Of a stretch of DNA of 27,711 bases, positions 10,601 to 16,483 are shown in pieces. The notes beneath the pieces were generated by a model. The model was not told the origin of the DNA. It searched no databases and was given only the letters and a program-made list of their open reading frames with translations. Each line of letters begins with the position of its first letter. Within the stretch, counting starts at the first letter, position 1. The position numbers were made by a program, and so were the translations under genes. The DNA is from an uncultured Oscillospiraceae bacterium (GTDB lineage: Bacteria > Bacillota > Clostridia > Oscillospirales > Oscillospiraceae), in NCBI GenBank assembly GCA_900756715.1, contig CAAELC010000146.1, positions 1 through 27,711 on the forward strand, written 5' to 3'.

Positions 10601-11577
10601 TTCTGCAGGTGGCGGGCATAGGTCACCACGGCTGTGTTTCCGCCCTCCACACTGGAAAAAAGGCTGTTGGTCGTTACCGTCTGGCGGGCAGAGTCCACCT
10701 TGCTGCTCTCGCTCTCCACCTCTACATAAATGGACAGGTCAGAGCCGGGTGTCAGGTTTTCAAATCGCTTCTGCTGGGCAAAGCGCATGCCGTCTGTCAG
10801 ACTGTCAAGCACCATGCGGCCGGTATAGGTGCGATAGGACGCCGTCCACTCGCCGTTTATCCCGGTAAGCTCCATGCGCCTGGTAGAATGGCCCTGTGCA
10901 TCCCGCACGGTGACATAGCAGTGCAGCAGATCACGGGGGGTATCGCAGGTGACTTCCAGCACCAGCTGCTCCTTGTTGATGATACGCACCTTGGGGGTAA
11001 GCTTACCCGTCTCCTCTGACTCGGTGCTGTCACCGCCGTAATAGCCCACTGTGGCCCCGGCGGACAGACGGCTGCTCCGGGAACGCAGGGAGTTGAACCC
11101 ATTAAAGGAATAGGACATTGCCTTTTCACTGTAAAAAACGGCGTAAACGCTGGCGCTGTCCGGGTCGTATTCCACCACCCAGTGGTTATCCCACAGCTCC
11201 CGCTCCAGCTGCTCCTGGGGCAAAATAGCAGACGCTGCCGCCGCCGCATCCTGTTTTTCATCGGATGTGGTGTAGTACAGCGTGTCTTTTTGATATTTCC
11301 CCTGCTCCGCGTCCCACGGAACATCGCCCAGAAGCGTGGCGCGCTCTTTACCGAACTCCTCGCCCCGGCCGCTGGCCTGCAGCTGTGTCAGCCGGTTCTG
11401 GGCAGCCATGTAGATGGTTTCGGCCTTACTGTCCAGCTCCGTCTGGCGCAGATTGCGCTGCAGCCGGGTGATGGGTATTATGGCAAGGCTCAGCAGCACC
11501 ACCAGAATGGCCACTGCCACCAGCATTTCCGACAGCGTAAAGCCCTGCTTCCCGCGTTTGACTTTTCTTTCCGTCAT
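4615..11577 (-). CDS. Giant pilin-fused GLUG-repeat adhesin-like protein
   Basis: A 2320-residue protein that begins with a class III prepilin signal: basic leader, Gly12, then FTLSEMLVAVAILVVLL with Glu5 (hydrophobic helix about residues 13-36). GLUG-type GGLVG repeats follow in three blocks: about residues 400-575, 905-1060 and 1480-1690. Each block is later followed by an HYGDW or HYGRW motif (about 678-682, 1156-1160, 1895-1899). A Big2-like domain lies at about 1990-2085, and the end (GWTPDVTTKLYQDTVFMPVF) resembles a Listeria-Bacteroides type repeat. There is no LPXTG anchor, so attachment should be through the pilin helix. ATG 11577 has GGGAG nine bases upstream; the in-frame ATG at 11607 lacks a site. 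It sits between pilO and the GspK-like gene. Tip adhesin is the best inference. Confidence 0.9.
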   Translation of the reverse strand: MTERKVKRGKQGFTLSEMLVAVAILVVLLSLAIIPITRLQRNLRQTELDSKAETIYMAAQNRLTQLQASGRGEEFGKERATLLGDVPWDAEQGKYQKDTLYYTTSDEKQDAAAAASAILPQEQLERELWDNHWVVEYDPDSASVYAVFYSEKAMSYSFNGFNSLRSRSSRLSAGATVGYYGGDSTESEETGKLTPKVRIINKEQLVLEVTCDTPRDLLHCYVTVRDAQGHSTRRMELTGINGEWTASYRTYTGRMVLDSLTDGMRFAQQKRFENLTPGSDLSIYVEVESESSKVDSARQTVTTNSLFSSVEGGNTAVVTYARHLQNLDRDSGLPGAITRVVQQQDIQFVNANEEDGWDSVYPGLTFTPIRNGNLRQYDSSAVIGGQTFHPVIYGLPVVTAGDGGLFESYQGTLRNIRLCGAQITAAGNAGGLVGSLSGATTVEGCQVYLSPSRDKLSGKTEQDVWLSGGGAAGGLVGSTGGRSLTVSGSFASTVLQGGSSAGGLVGLARSTTSITASYADSYVYATGKAGGLVGDCYGTANISLTNCYAAGFLQGGETAGLIAGSISGVWDVVDTCYTACAPLTGERLTYSTARPNPNEDDPAVNRVYYMAQADQNLPGTTFVDFEEWSGQNRAAAVEQYLGDAFTAETGGSNTVAYNLMDGMGLGAYSYPRLKGLGHYGDWKATFESGALAYYEAYADGSYGFRGANKATLKDDGTVLGDGYGMVYNTQPEQDVTLRYTLSGAEQTVTLSKDSAISMGDGYYLLPLPGELVNTTEVTGFYRQVWVDAVSYYFNPHFTATVTMGEEQPTAPAEIGVRTARQLNNLSLYYADYAPLLSGDATFQQERPIDYGAYSWAAYGRGGQAVTQQQAIGASESSAFTHAYDGGWNEIAAVPLTSAPDGDYAGLFGLNRGALRNIVLTTGEKEMSVRLSGEVRMKTAYAGALAGRNDGTIYNCAAAGYSVGSNAYQGSILYLGGLVGYNGGTIRASGVSTPSITGSSNYARLLTGGFTGGNGGTVLQSYAMANIEIQQIRGTGVVLAGFTAENTGSVRNSYCATALMSPGADGTWGFAPATGSVTACRYLSGGTYRYMEQVHLYDYKDQSGARAVSDEQLASAVSGFGSATAGHTYRHPNTQNSAGQPYAYPASVTGHGGQYVHYGDWVTRADLGTVGMVYWELEEGGSNSGYHFTYIGFEGSQRKSGSSLCLAHDDGGKITSYGYGYYWAEGNEGPSLEMWNMTHAGQNNEAAAALHQQMPQFSFVTYQTSDTGLHMVSGTKANGVWLLTLNGNTFSYAVSPFFANSYAVQSIGTGGSVELGTDDLPYQVRSVEQLQYLNWSYYQGSGRTDRDVAGTGQWDSSVWSYAYDYQYYPYLQYTASRGNAEQTKEQAIAGDRVGGSRPIRTWQQTHDLNGQDLTAPEDGKKNYSFHPIAGSVYDSGNSKNYSMVLYNWFGGKYDGQSYYIKNVNIDSYCYNVGIFGTTAGAEIQNIVLYSDNGAVIQRSTDATPSGGAQTVRQYSTSYALGGLVGIAYDYNSNMGKGNITNCAIAGYQVIDNSKNRQHLGEAAIGGLVGVSSVNLNKCSAVVDLKINCTHIDTDGYMNAALYGNYVRVGGLAGGVRYVVTDCYTGGSISVGADTLRERVVAGEDNNVFADPKSTVQVKANASAPYGPDTYVYIGGIGGSGFSASFKNFINAEGSVDGKPVFNNCYTYMDFPNMEGTITGISLMGSVADRNGRTSVTIQNCYYLNSSKENISFAKLPKYYSKTGGSSGRNSLSALLSSKSAQEAMLAGYLNYLKDFSWSGWAWNNDVNGLTGLTYEQMSRKTGASITPQNTTGRANTYDSFSQALGSSFQWVTTEENGALVHGKYSFPGNSTALLGQDYPFPAVLTQRNVVGTAYLHYGRWPQAGLYWSQGMADLDLISDYDDALGESAITLDLRFVGTAPGTQEPQLQFSREGVVQAQMTRVSDGTYQVRLVGQNVGATEITATLGSYTARLAVNVTAVLTISADRQSVDEYVGESDTLTLTARNSKAQALSGISWDAMGESGGQVATLTVSGNHVTVTGRSEGEETLLIKGSYTLGGRTYTGELRLPATIRMQGILGIAGTERQGTAETASAVYTQGTMNREGTRWDLATDPGRVTFQTGAPSCKGAALFLYSQGQAADLKDMTVTEIQVISSTGVTYSLPGGTGSDRYRVVISDAVTENGYTCRAITLRGSEQEQVTLRITLENSSHNPFVLTTPYVLTEADTQVTASFALDTFGRNVIKKPVPFGQTAQSNLPTAEELAGASGTIIGWTPDVTTKLYQDTVFMPVFKTTEDKTDTGQE

Positions 11578-11607
11578 GTGAAAAAACTCCCTACCGCGCT
11601 GCCGCAT

Positions 11608-12150
11608 TTACGGCATAATCTCGAAATAGGTAATGGCCAGCGTAGTCTCCACCGTGGAGCCGCCGCCGGCAGCGGAACGAACATTGATGTTTACATCAGA
11701 AATCTGGCTGATATTCTCGCTGGCACACAGCTGATCGACGATCTGCCGGGCCTGCTCATAGGTGGCAGTGCGGAAGGTCATCACAATGGGGCGCAGCACG
11801 ATATAGCTGTCCTGCGTGGTGCCGGCAGAGCAATCCAGCGAATAATCCAGCGTGGCGCTCATAATCTGATGCAGCTCCAGCATCAGCTTGCCGCTGTTAT
11901 CATACTGGGGAATGGAGCGGCTTTCGCCGGAGGCCTTGATCTGGTCGATGGTCTTCTGCATCTTTTCCATCTGGGCCACCTTGACCTGATCCTGCTCCAG
12001 CTGGGTCTGCTGGGCCTGCATACTGGCCTTGTACTGGCTGACCTGATCGTTGATAGGCTGGAGCACCAGCTTGAAGTAGCCCAGCACCAGCACCAGCACC
12101 ACCAGCACCAGCAGCAGGACCTTTTCCCGTTTTGTCAGTTCCCGGTTCAT
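11608..12150 (-). CDS. pilO: PilO-like alignment-complex protein
   Basis: A 180-residue bitopic protein: short cytoplasmic start, one membrane helix (about residues 11-27), a coiled coil (about 33-68, many Gln, Lys and Glu), and a C-terminal ferredoxin-like-sized domain. This is the PilO/GspM layout. With PilN it forms the inner-membrane frame that links PilM and the pilus base. Identification rests on size, topology and position after pilM-pilN more than on sequence motifs. The AGGAGG site lies within the end of pilN, and the ATG overlaps the pilN stop by four bases (ATGA). Its own stop is 30 bases before the start of the giant pilin gene. Confidence 0.8.
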   Translation of the reverse strand: MNRELTKREKVLLLVLVVLVLVLGYFKLVLQPINDQVSQYKASMQAQQTQLEQDQVKVAQMEKMQKTIDQIKASGESRSIPQYDNSGKLMLELHQIMSATLDYSLDCSAGTTQDSYIVLRPIVMTFRTATYEQARQIVDQLCASENISQISDVNINVRSAAGGGSTVETTLAITYFEIMP

Positions 12151-12782
12151 TTACTCGCCTCCTGCTGCAGCGTGATTCGCATGGTAAAATCCAGAATGGC
12201 GGACACATTGCCATCCTCGGTAGAGGCCAGCTTCAGCTCCACATTGCCCACGATGGGAGACTGCTGGATGGCCGCAAACATATCAGAAATCTGCTCCAGA
12301 TTCATGCCGGACATGGACACCACCATGGTGTCGCCGGCGACCTGAAGGGAATTGAGCCTGCCCCGGGAAAGCATCTGCTGCTCCAGCAGATCCAGCACCT
12401 TCTGCCGGTCGACAATGGCGCTGAGGTCGGAGCCGTCGCTGCCCTGCGCGCCGGTCATCCAGTCCATGGAGTAGGTACGGTATTCCATCAGCACCCGGTC
12501 ATAATTTTTCAGCTGCTCCTGCGCCTGCTGATACTGGGTGTTGACCTGATTATAGGCGGCCTCTGCCCGGTCCAGACGGCGGTACTGGTCAATGACGCCG
12601 AATTTCGCTGCCGCTGCCGCCAGAAGCAGAATCATGGCGCAGCCCACCAGCAGCGTAATCCGGCTGCTGCGCTGGTTTTCCCGCATGTTCAGGTTGATGC
12701 CCGTCTTCTGGGGGCATTTGATCATTTTCCGGGTGTCCCGCTCCTTTGCGGCGGGAACCGCTTTTTCTTTTTCCGCGATCAT
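12147..12782 (-). CDS. pilN: PilN-like alignment-complex protein
   Basis: A 211-residue protein with a cytoplasmic N-terminal stretch of about 40 residues, one membrane helix (about 42-59), a coiled coil (about 64-105) and a C-terminal domain of about 100 residues with alternating beta and alpha character. This is the PilN/GspL-C layout. PilN's cytoplasmic part normally docks onto PilM. The INLNMRE segment just before the helix resembles the conserved INLLP motif by which PilN binds PilM, though it is imperfect. GAGGAGG precedes ATG 12782, which overlaps the pilM stop (ATGA). Confidence 0.82.
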   Translation of the reverse strand: MIAEKEKAVPAAKERDTRKMIKCPQKTGINLNMRENQRSSRITLLVGCAMILLLAAAAAKFGVIDQYRRLDRAEAAYNQVNTQYQQAQEQLKNYDRVLMEYRTYSMDWMTGAQGSDGSDLSAIVDRQKVLDLLEQQMLSRGRLNSLQVAGDTMVVSMSGMNLEQISDMFAAIQQSPIVGNVELKLASTEDGNVSAILDFTMRITLQQEASK

Positions 12783-13789
12783 TTCAAGCCTCCTCTGATG
12801 CCCTCATCCACACCGCCTGCGGCCCGCAGATACATCCACGGCGCATCGGTATCGCTCTTTCCCAGCAGGTCGCCTGCCGGAAGCAGGTGCATACCGGTGG
12901 TGGTCTCAATGGCCTGACGCAAAGGCTCAATGGCGCTGCCGCCGCCGCACAGGCACAGCTCCGTCAGTTCCCGCTCCCGGTTGTTGTAATTGAAGAAGTT
13001 CACGGCCTTCATGATCTCCACGGCGATGCGGCCGTAAAGCTCCCGGGCATAGTCCGCAGTCAGCACGCCGCCAAAATCGCTTTGCACATAGCCGCGGGCC
13101 ACATGCACATCCACGCCGCAATGATCGGCCACCAGACGCTCCAGCTGCCCTATGCCAAGGTCAATCTCACGGCGGCTGTCGAACTGTTCGCCCCGATAGA
13201 TGTACAGGAAGGTGGCACTGTGGCCCAGATTCACCACGCACATATCCTTCTCCTGCGCGCCGGTGCGGCGGTAATAGGCCCGCAGCAGACCGCTGTAGGC
13301 ACATTCGCTGGGGGTGAGTACCTGCAGCTTAAAGCCGGCACGGTGCAGCATGGCCCGGTAACGCTCCACGGTTTCTTTCAGCGTGGCGCAGGCAAACAGG
13401 CTCATTTCGGTGGGATAGCCATCTTCATCCCGGGAGATCCCACGCATGGAGTAGTCAAAGAAATAGCGGCTCTTCTCCTCGGTGAGATAGTCCCGGAATT
13501 CATAGGGCAGGTTATAGCGCAGCTGCTGCTCGGTCATGGCGGGCATGACCAGATCCCGGGTGAACACCTCGGTGGACGGCAGCACCAGCGCAGCATTTGT
13601 CAGGGGAATGGCGTTTTCCCGGGCCGTCCGGCGCAGGAAGTCCGCCATGGCGTCCATCGAAAGAATCTTCGCCCCGGACACCATGTTGTCCGGCAACTCT
13701 GCCGTGACAGCCTTTTTCATCTCTCCTCCGGCGAAATAGGCCAGCTTGACGCTGCTTTCGCCAATGTCGATGCCAACAATCTTTTCCAA
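12779..13789 (-). CDS. pilM: PilM, actin-like pilus assembly protein
   Basis: An actin/FtsA-fold cytoplasmic protein that binds ATP and anchors the PilN-PilO complex. Visible nucleotide-fold motifs are phosphate-1 (GIDIGESSVKLAYF near the start), phosphate-2 (VVNLGHSATFLYIY, mid-protein) and the adenosine motif (LCLCGGGSAIEPL, near the C-terminus). No in-frame ATG exists at the N-terminus. I chose TTG at 13789 (336 residues, starting LEKIVGIDIG) because GAGG lies nine bases upstream. TTG at 13834 (351 residues) and GTG at 13804 are alternatives. The longest version overlaps the end of pilD. A non-ATG start may lower translation relative to its neighbours. The gene ends in an ATGA overlap with pilN. 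Confidence 0.88.
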   Translation of the reverse strand: MEKIVGIDIGESSVKLAYFAGGEMKKAVTAELPDNMVSGAKILSMDAMADFLRRTARENAIPLTNAALVLPSTEVFTRDLVMPAMTEQQLRYNLPYEFRDYLTEEKSRYFFDYSMRGISRDEDGYPTEMSLFACATLKETVERYRAMLHRAGFKLQVLTPSECAYSGLLRAYYRRTGAQEKDMCVVNLGHSATFLYIYRGEQFDSRREIDLGIGQLERLVADHCGVDVHVARGYVQSDFGGVLTADYARELYGRIAVEIMKAVNFFNYNNRERELTELCLCGGGSAIEPLRQAIETTTGMHLLPAGDLLGKSDTDAPWMYLRAAGGVDEGIRGGLK

Positions 13790-13826
13790 AGCCCTCGTCC
13801 TCACTTTCTGCTTAGGCGTTTTCTTA

Positions 13827-14615
13827 TCATACAAGCAGGCTCACATACCAGTTTACAAAGGGTGTGCCGAACAGAGCGGCCAGCCACGCGCCCAGTGCGA
13901 TGCTGGGCCCCCACGGGATCAGAGCCTCTTTATTTTTACGCTGGCCCACGGCGCCCCAGATGATGCCGGCAAAGCAGGCCAGCACCAGACAGAGAAGGTT
14001 CCTCTGCCAGCCCAGAAACAGACCGGTGACAAACAGCAGCTTCACATCGCCGCCGCCCATAGCCTCCCGGCCAAGCAGCTTTTCCATCACCAGCACGAAG
14101 GCAAGCAGCCCGCCAGCCACCGCAAAGCCGCCGATGGCCCCATCTATGGCCCGCTTTGCTGGGTCGGGCGACAAAAAGACACTGGCAATAAAAAGCACAA
14201 TACCGACCGCGATAAAACGGTCGGGGATGATGTACCCCTCCAAATCCGCGAAGGAACAGACCAGCAGAATGCTGGCCACGCACCACGCTTCAAGGGTTTG
14301 GAGCGAAATATCATAAGTAAGCAGCAGCGACACAAACACCAGTGCCGAAACAGCCTCCCCCACCACATGGCGGGCGGAAAGCTTCGCCCCGCAATAGCGG
14401 CACCGGCCGCCAGAGGCCAGATAGCTGACCACCGGCACCAGATCCCGGGCGGAAAGCACATGGCCGCAGGCATCGCAGTGAGAGCGGCCCCGGAGCACAC
14501 TTTCCCCGTGGACAATACGCCAGGCCATGCAGTTTAAAAAGCTGCCCATGCAGGCGCCGAACAGGGCCGCCAGCGCGCAGCAATAGACCGTGATGACAGG
14601 CGCAGCATACAGCAT
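13827..14615 (-). CDS. pilD: Type IV prepilin peptidase / N-methyltransferase
   Basis: A 262-residue membrane aspartyl protease that removes prepilin leaders and usually methylates the new N-terminus. It shows the N-terminal segment GACMGSFLNCMAWRI, two zinc-binding pairs (Cys47/Cys50 and Cys72/Cys75), the first catalytic aspartate in FADLEGYIIPDR (Asp124), the second in AMGGGDVKLL (Asp190), and the C-terminal IPWGPSIALG motif. All key residues are present, so it should process every prepilin-like product of this operon. ATG 14615 has AAGGAG at good spacing. A frame extension to 14777 runs through a hairpin-rich leader and is rejected. Confidence 0.95.
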   Translation of the reverse strand: MLYAAPVITVYCCALAALFGACMGSFLNCMAWRIVHGESVLRGRSHCDACGHVLSARDLVPVVSYLASGGRCRYCGAKLSARHVVGEAVSALVFVSLLLTYDISLQTLEAWCVASILLVCSFADLEGYIIPDRFIAVGIVLFIASVFLSPDPAKRAIDGAIGGFAVAGGLLAFVLVMEKLLGREAMGGGDVKLLFVTGLFLGWQRNLLCLVLACFAGIIWGAVGQRKNKEALIPWGPSIALGAWLAALFGTPFVNWYVSLLV

Positions 14616-14773
14616 GGAAACGTTCTCCTTCTTGTGTGATGCTCTTGAGGAACGGAGAAGGCCGTCAACCCGCGACCATCTCCGTTCCGCAAGAGGCAGA
14701 GCCTCCCGCACCGGCCCGGCGATGCAGGACCGGTGCAGGGGAAATACCCGCTTGAAAATCAAGCAGGCATAAA
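14616..14773 (-). other. Structured intercistronic region between major pilin and pilD
   Basis: These 158 bases carry no gene but several inverted repeats: 14750-14755 with 14759-14764 (6 bp, 3-base loop), 14708-14714 with 14730-14736 (7 bp), 14693-14697 with 14701-14705 (5 bp), and 14642-14658 with 14679-14695 (17 bp with one mismatch). None is followed by a T run on the minus strand, so they are poor intrinsic terminators. They could protect the pilin message 3' end or reduce read-through into pilD. Confidence 0.6.
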
Positions 14774-15166
14774 TCACTTAATCTCGGGCGTGCCCAGCTT
14801 CCAGGAGAAGGTGTTCGTGCCGTCAGTATTGGTCAGCTTGCTGGCCACATAAGTGATGGTAGCAGACTTCTTATCGGCAGCCTGCGTATAGGTCAGCTTA
14901 TCTTTAAAGTTCAGGGTATAAGTGGTTCCGTCCGCGCTGTTCAGGAAGGCAGTGTCATTATCCGGAGCATCGACATTATCGGTGAGCATGGCGCTCTGCC
15001 ACTCGGCATAAGCGGCACGGATGTTGGCCACATCGGCAGCTTGCTTGGACTTGGTCAGGGCGCCATTGAATACAGGGATAGCAATAGCAACCAGAACGGC
15101 GATGATGGCCACAACGATCAGCATCTCCATCAGGGTGAAGCCCTTTTTGTTCATCATTTTCTTCAT
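14774..15166 (-). CDS. pilA: Major type IV pilin
   Basis: A 130-residue prepilin: leader MKKMMNKKG, cleavage after Gly9, then the textbook FTLMEMLIVVAIIAVLVAIAIPVF helix with Glu5 and Pro near mature position 22. An amphipathic helix and a short beta-rich head follow. No cysteines are present in the head, so no pilin disulfide loop is possible. It is the most canonical pilin in the locus, the smallest with a full head, and has an AAGGAG site at good spacing, all of which suit the abundant fibre subunit. It lies 80 bases after pilC and 158 before pilD, in contrast to the overlapping genes elsewhere in the operon. The symbol is assigned by role, not by orthology. Confidence 0.93.
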   Translation of the reverse strand: MKKMMNKKGFTLMEMLIVVAIIAVLVAIAIPVFNGALTKSKQAADVANIRAAYAEWQSAMLTDNVDAPDNDTAFLNSADGTTYTLNFKDKLTYTQAADKKSATITYVASKLTNTDGTNTFSWKLGTPEIK

Positions 15167-15246
15167 GGTAAATACATCTCCTTAGCATTTACATCAAATT
15201 CTCTATCTTTTCCCGGCGGGGTTGACGCGCGGGTATGGATAACATG

Positions 15247-16455
15247 TTAAATACCACCGTACAGCGTAAACATGGGCAGATACACCGCCAGCAGCAAAAT
15301 CACCACCAGAACGGCCAGCGCAATGGTGATGGCCGGCTCCAGCACGGACAGCAGACGCGCGGTGGTAACCTCCACCTCATTGTCGTAGTAACCGCCGATT
15401 ACATCCAGCGTCTCCTCCAGCGAGCCGGAACGCTCGCCCACGCCCACCATCTCGGTAAGCATCTGGGGGAAATACTCAATCTCGCCCATACTGTCGGCAA
15501 TGGTGCGGCCGCGCTCCACCTTCTGGCGCACCTGATGGACGCAGAGGGCAAAGGTATAGTTGCTGACGACATTGCCCGTCACCTCCAGCGCCCGCGGCAC
15601 CGGAAGCCCGGCAGCCAGCATGGTGGCCATGGTGTGGGCAAACTGGGAGGCAGCGCTCATGGAGTGGATGCGGCGCAGCGGCGCACGGGTCAGTGCCCAG
15701 GAGGCCAGCGCCGCACGGCCGCGATTTGTGCGCCGGGCCGCTATATAAGCAATGGCAAGCGCCGCCGCAATCAGCAGCACCAGCCACCACCAGTTGGTGA
15801 AAAAGCCGCTGACCGCCATCAGCGCCCGGGTGATACCGGGCAGGTCGGAGCCAAGGTCACTGAACGCATCCGTGAATGCGGGCACCGCCACCACCATGAT
15901 GATGATAAAGACAATGATGGCCACAATAATCACCATGATGGGATAGGTCAGGGTGCTGATGATCCTGGCCTTGGTCTTTGCGGATTTATCGTAATAATGA
16001 TGCAGCCGCTGGAAGCACTCCTCCAGCGTGCCGGACTGTTCACCGGCACGGATAGTCTCTACAAAGGTTTTGGGAAGGTAAGGCGCATTGTTTTCAAAAC
16101 TCTGGGCCAGAGAATAGCCTGCGCCCACCTCCTCGGCCACCTTGTCCAGCATCCGGCGGACATACTTGTTCTTCGTCTGGGCAGACACCATTTCCACACA
16201 GCGGACGATGGACAGCCCGGATTTTAATATGATGGCAAACTGGGAGCACATGAGCGCCAGCTCCTTCTCCTTCAGCTTTACGCCGATGGGGCGGCTCAGG
16301 ATGCTCTCCTTTTTTTCCGGCACCTCTTCCAGCCGCGTGATCACGGCCACGGTATCCCGCAGCTTGCCGGCGGCCTCCAGCTCGTCATAGGCGCGGATCA
16401 CGCCGGAAACCTTGGCGCCGTCTTTTGTCTGTCCTTTATAACGGTATGTGGTCAT
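15247..16455 (-). CDS. pilC: PilC, pilus platform protein (T2SSF family)
   Basis: A 402-residue inner-membrane protein with two T2SSF domains (about residues 67-190 and 270-392). Each carries the family pattern of a helical bundle followed by membrane helices (about 165-190, 212-232 and 370-395). Typical segments are FAIILKSGLSIVRC in the first repeat and FAHTMATMLAAGLPVPRAL in the second, and both contain the GERSG or GEQSGTLEE-type turn. It interacts with the PilB ATPase and passes pilins into the growing fibre. Length matches the family (about 400). ATG 16455 lies 28 bases after the pilB stop. Confidence 0.95.
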   Translation of the reverse strand: MTTYRYKGQTKDGAKVSGVIRAYDELEAAGKLRDTVAVITRLEEVPEKKESILSRPIGVKLKEKELALMCSQFAIILKSGLSIVRCVEMVSAQTKNKYVRRMLDKVAEEVGAGYSLAQSFENNAPYLPKTFVETIRAGEQSGTLEECFQRLHHYYDKSAKTKARIISTLTYPIMVIIVAIIVFIIIMVVAVPAFTDAFSDLGSDLPGITRALMAVSGFFTNWWWLVLLIAAALAIAYIAARRTNRGRAALASWALTRAPLRRIHSMSAASQFAHTMATMLAAGLPVPRALEVTGNVVSNYTFALCVHQVRQKVERGRTIADSMGEIEYFPQMLTEMVGVGERSGSLEETLDVIGGYYDNEVEVTTARLLSVLEPAITIALAVLVVILLLAVYLPMFTLYGGI

Positions 16456-16483
16456 GACCGCTTATCCGTTCCTTTCCTGAGTT

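Noticed and set aside
5893..11019. A 1708-codon open frame on the plus strand opposite the giant pilin gene
   Set aside because: It is antisense to a gene with a clear prepilin signal and repeat domains. Its composition (runs of Ala, Gly, His, Gln without domain motifs) is that of a GC-rich shadow frame, and no ribosome-binding site or promoter was seen.
4615..11577. CRISPR or nucleotide-repeat array suggested by recurring GGCCGCC-rich blocks
   Set aside because: The recurrences are codons for GGLVG protein repeats at irregular spacing, with no equal-length spacers.
4615..11607. Start of the giant pilin at 11607
   Set aside because: ATG 11577 has GGGAG at good spacing and gives a leader of normal length; the upstream ATG directly follows the pilO stop with no such site.
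14616..14777. Longer N-terminus for the prepilin peptidase
   Set aside because: The extension is not membrane-like, covers inverted repeats, and lacks a ribosome-binding site, unlike ATG 14615.
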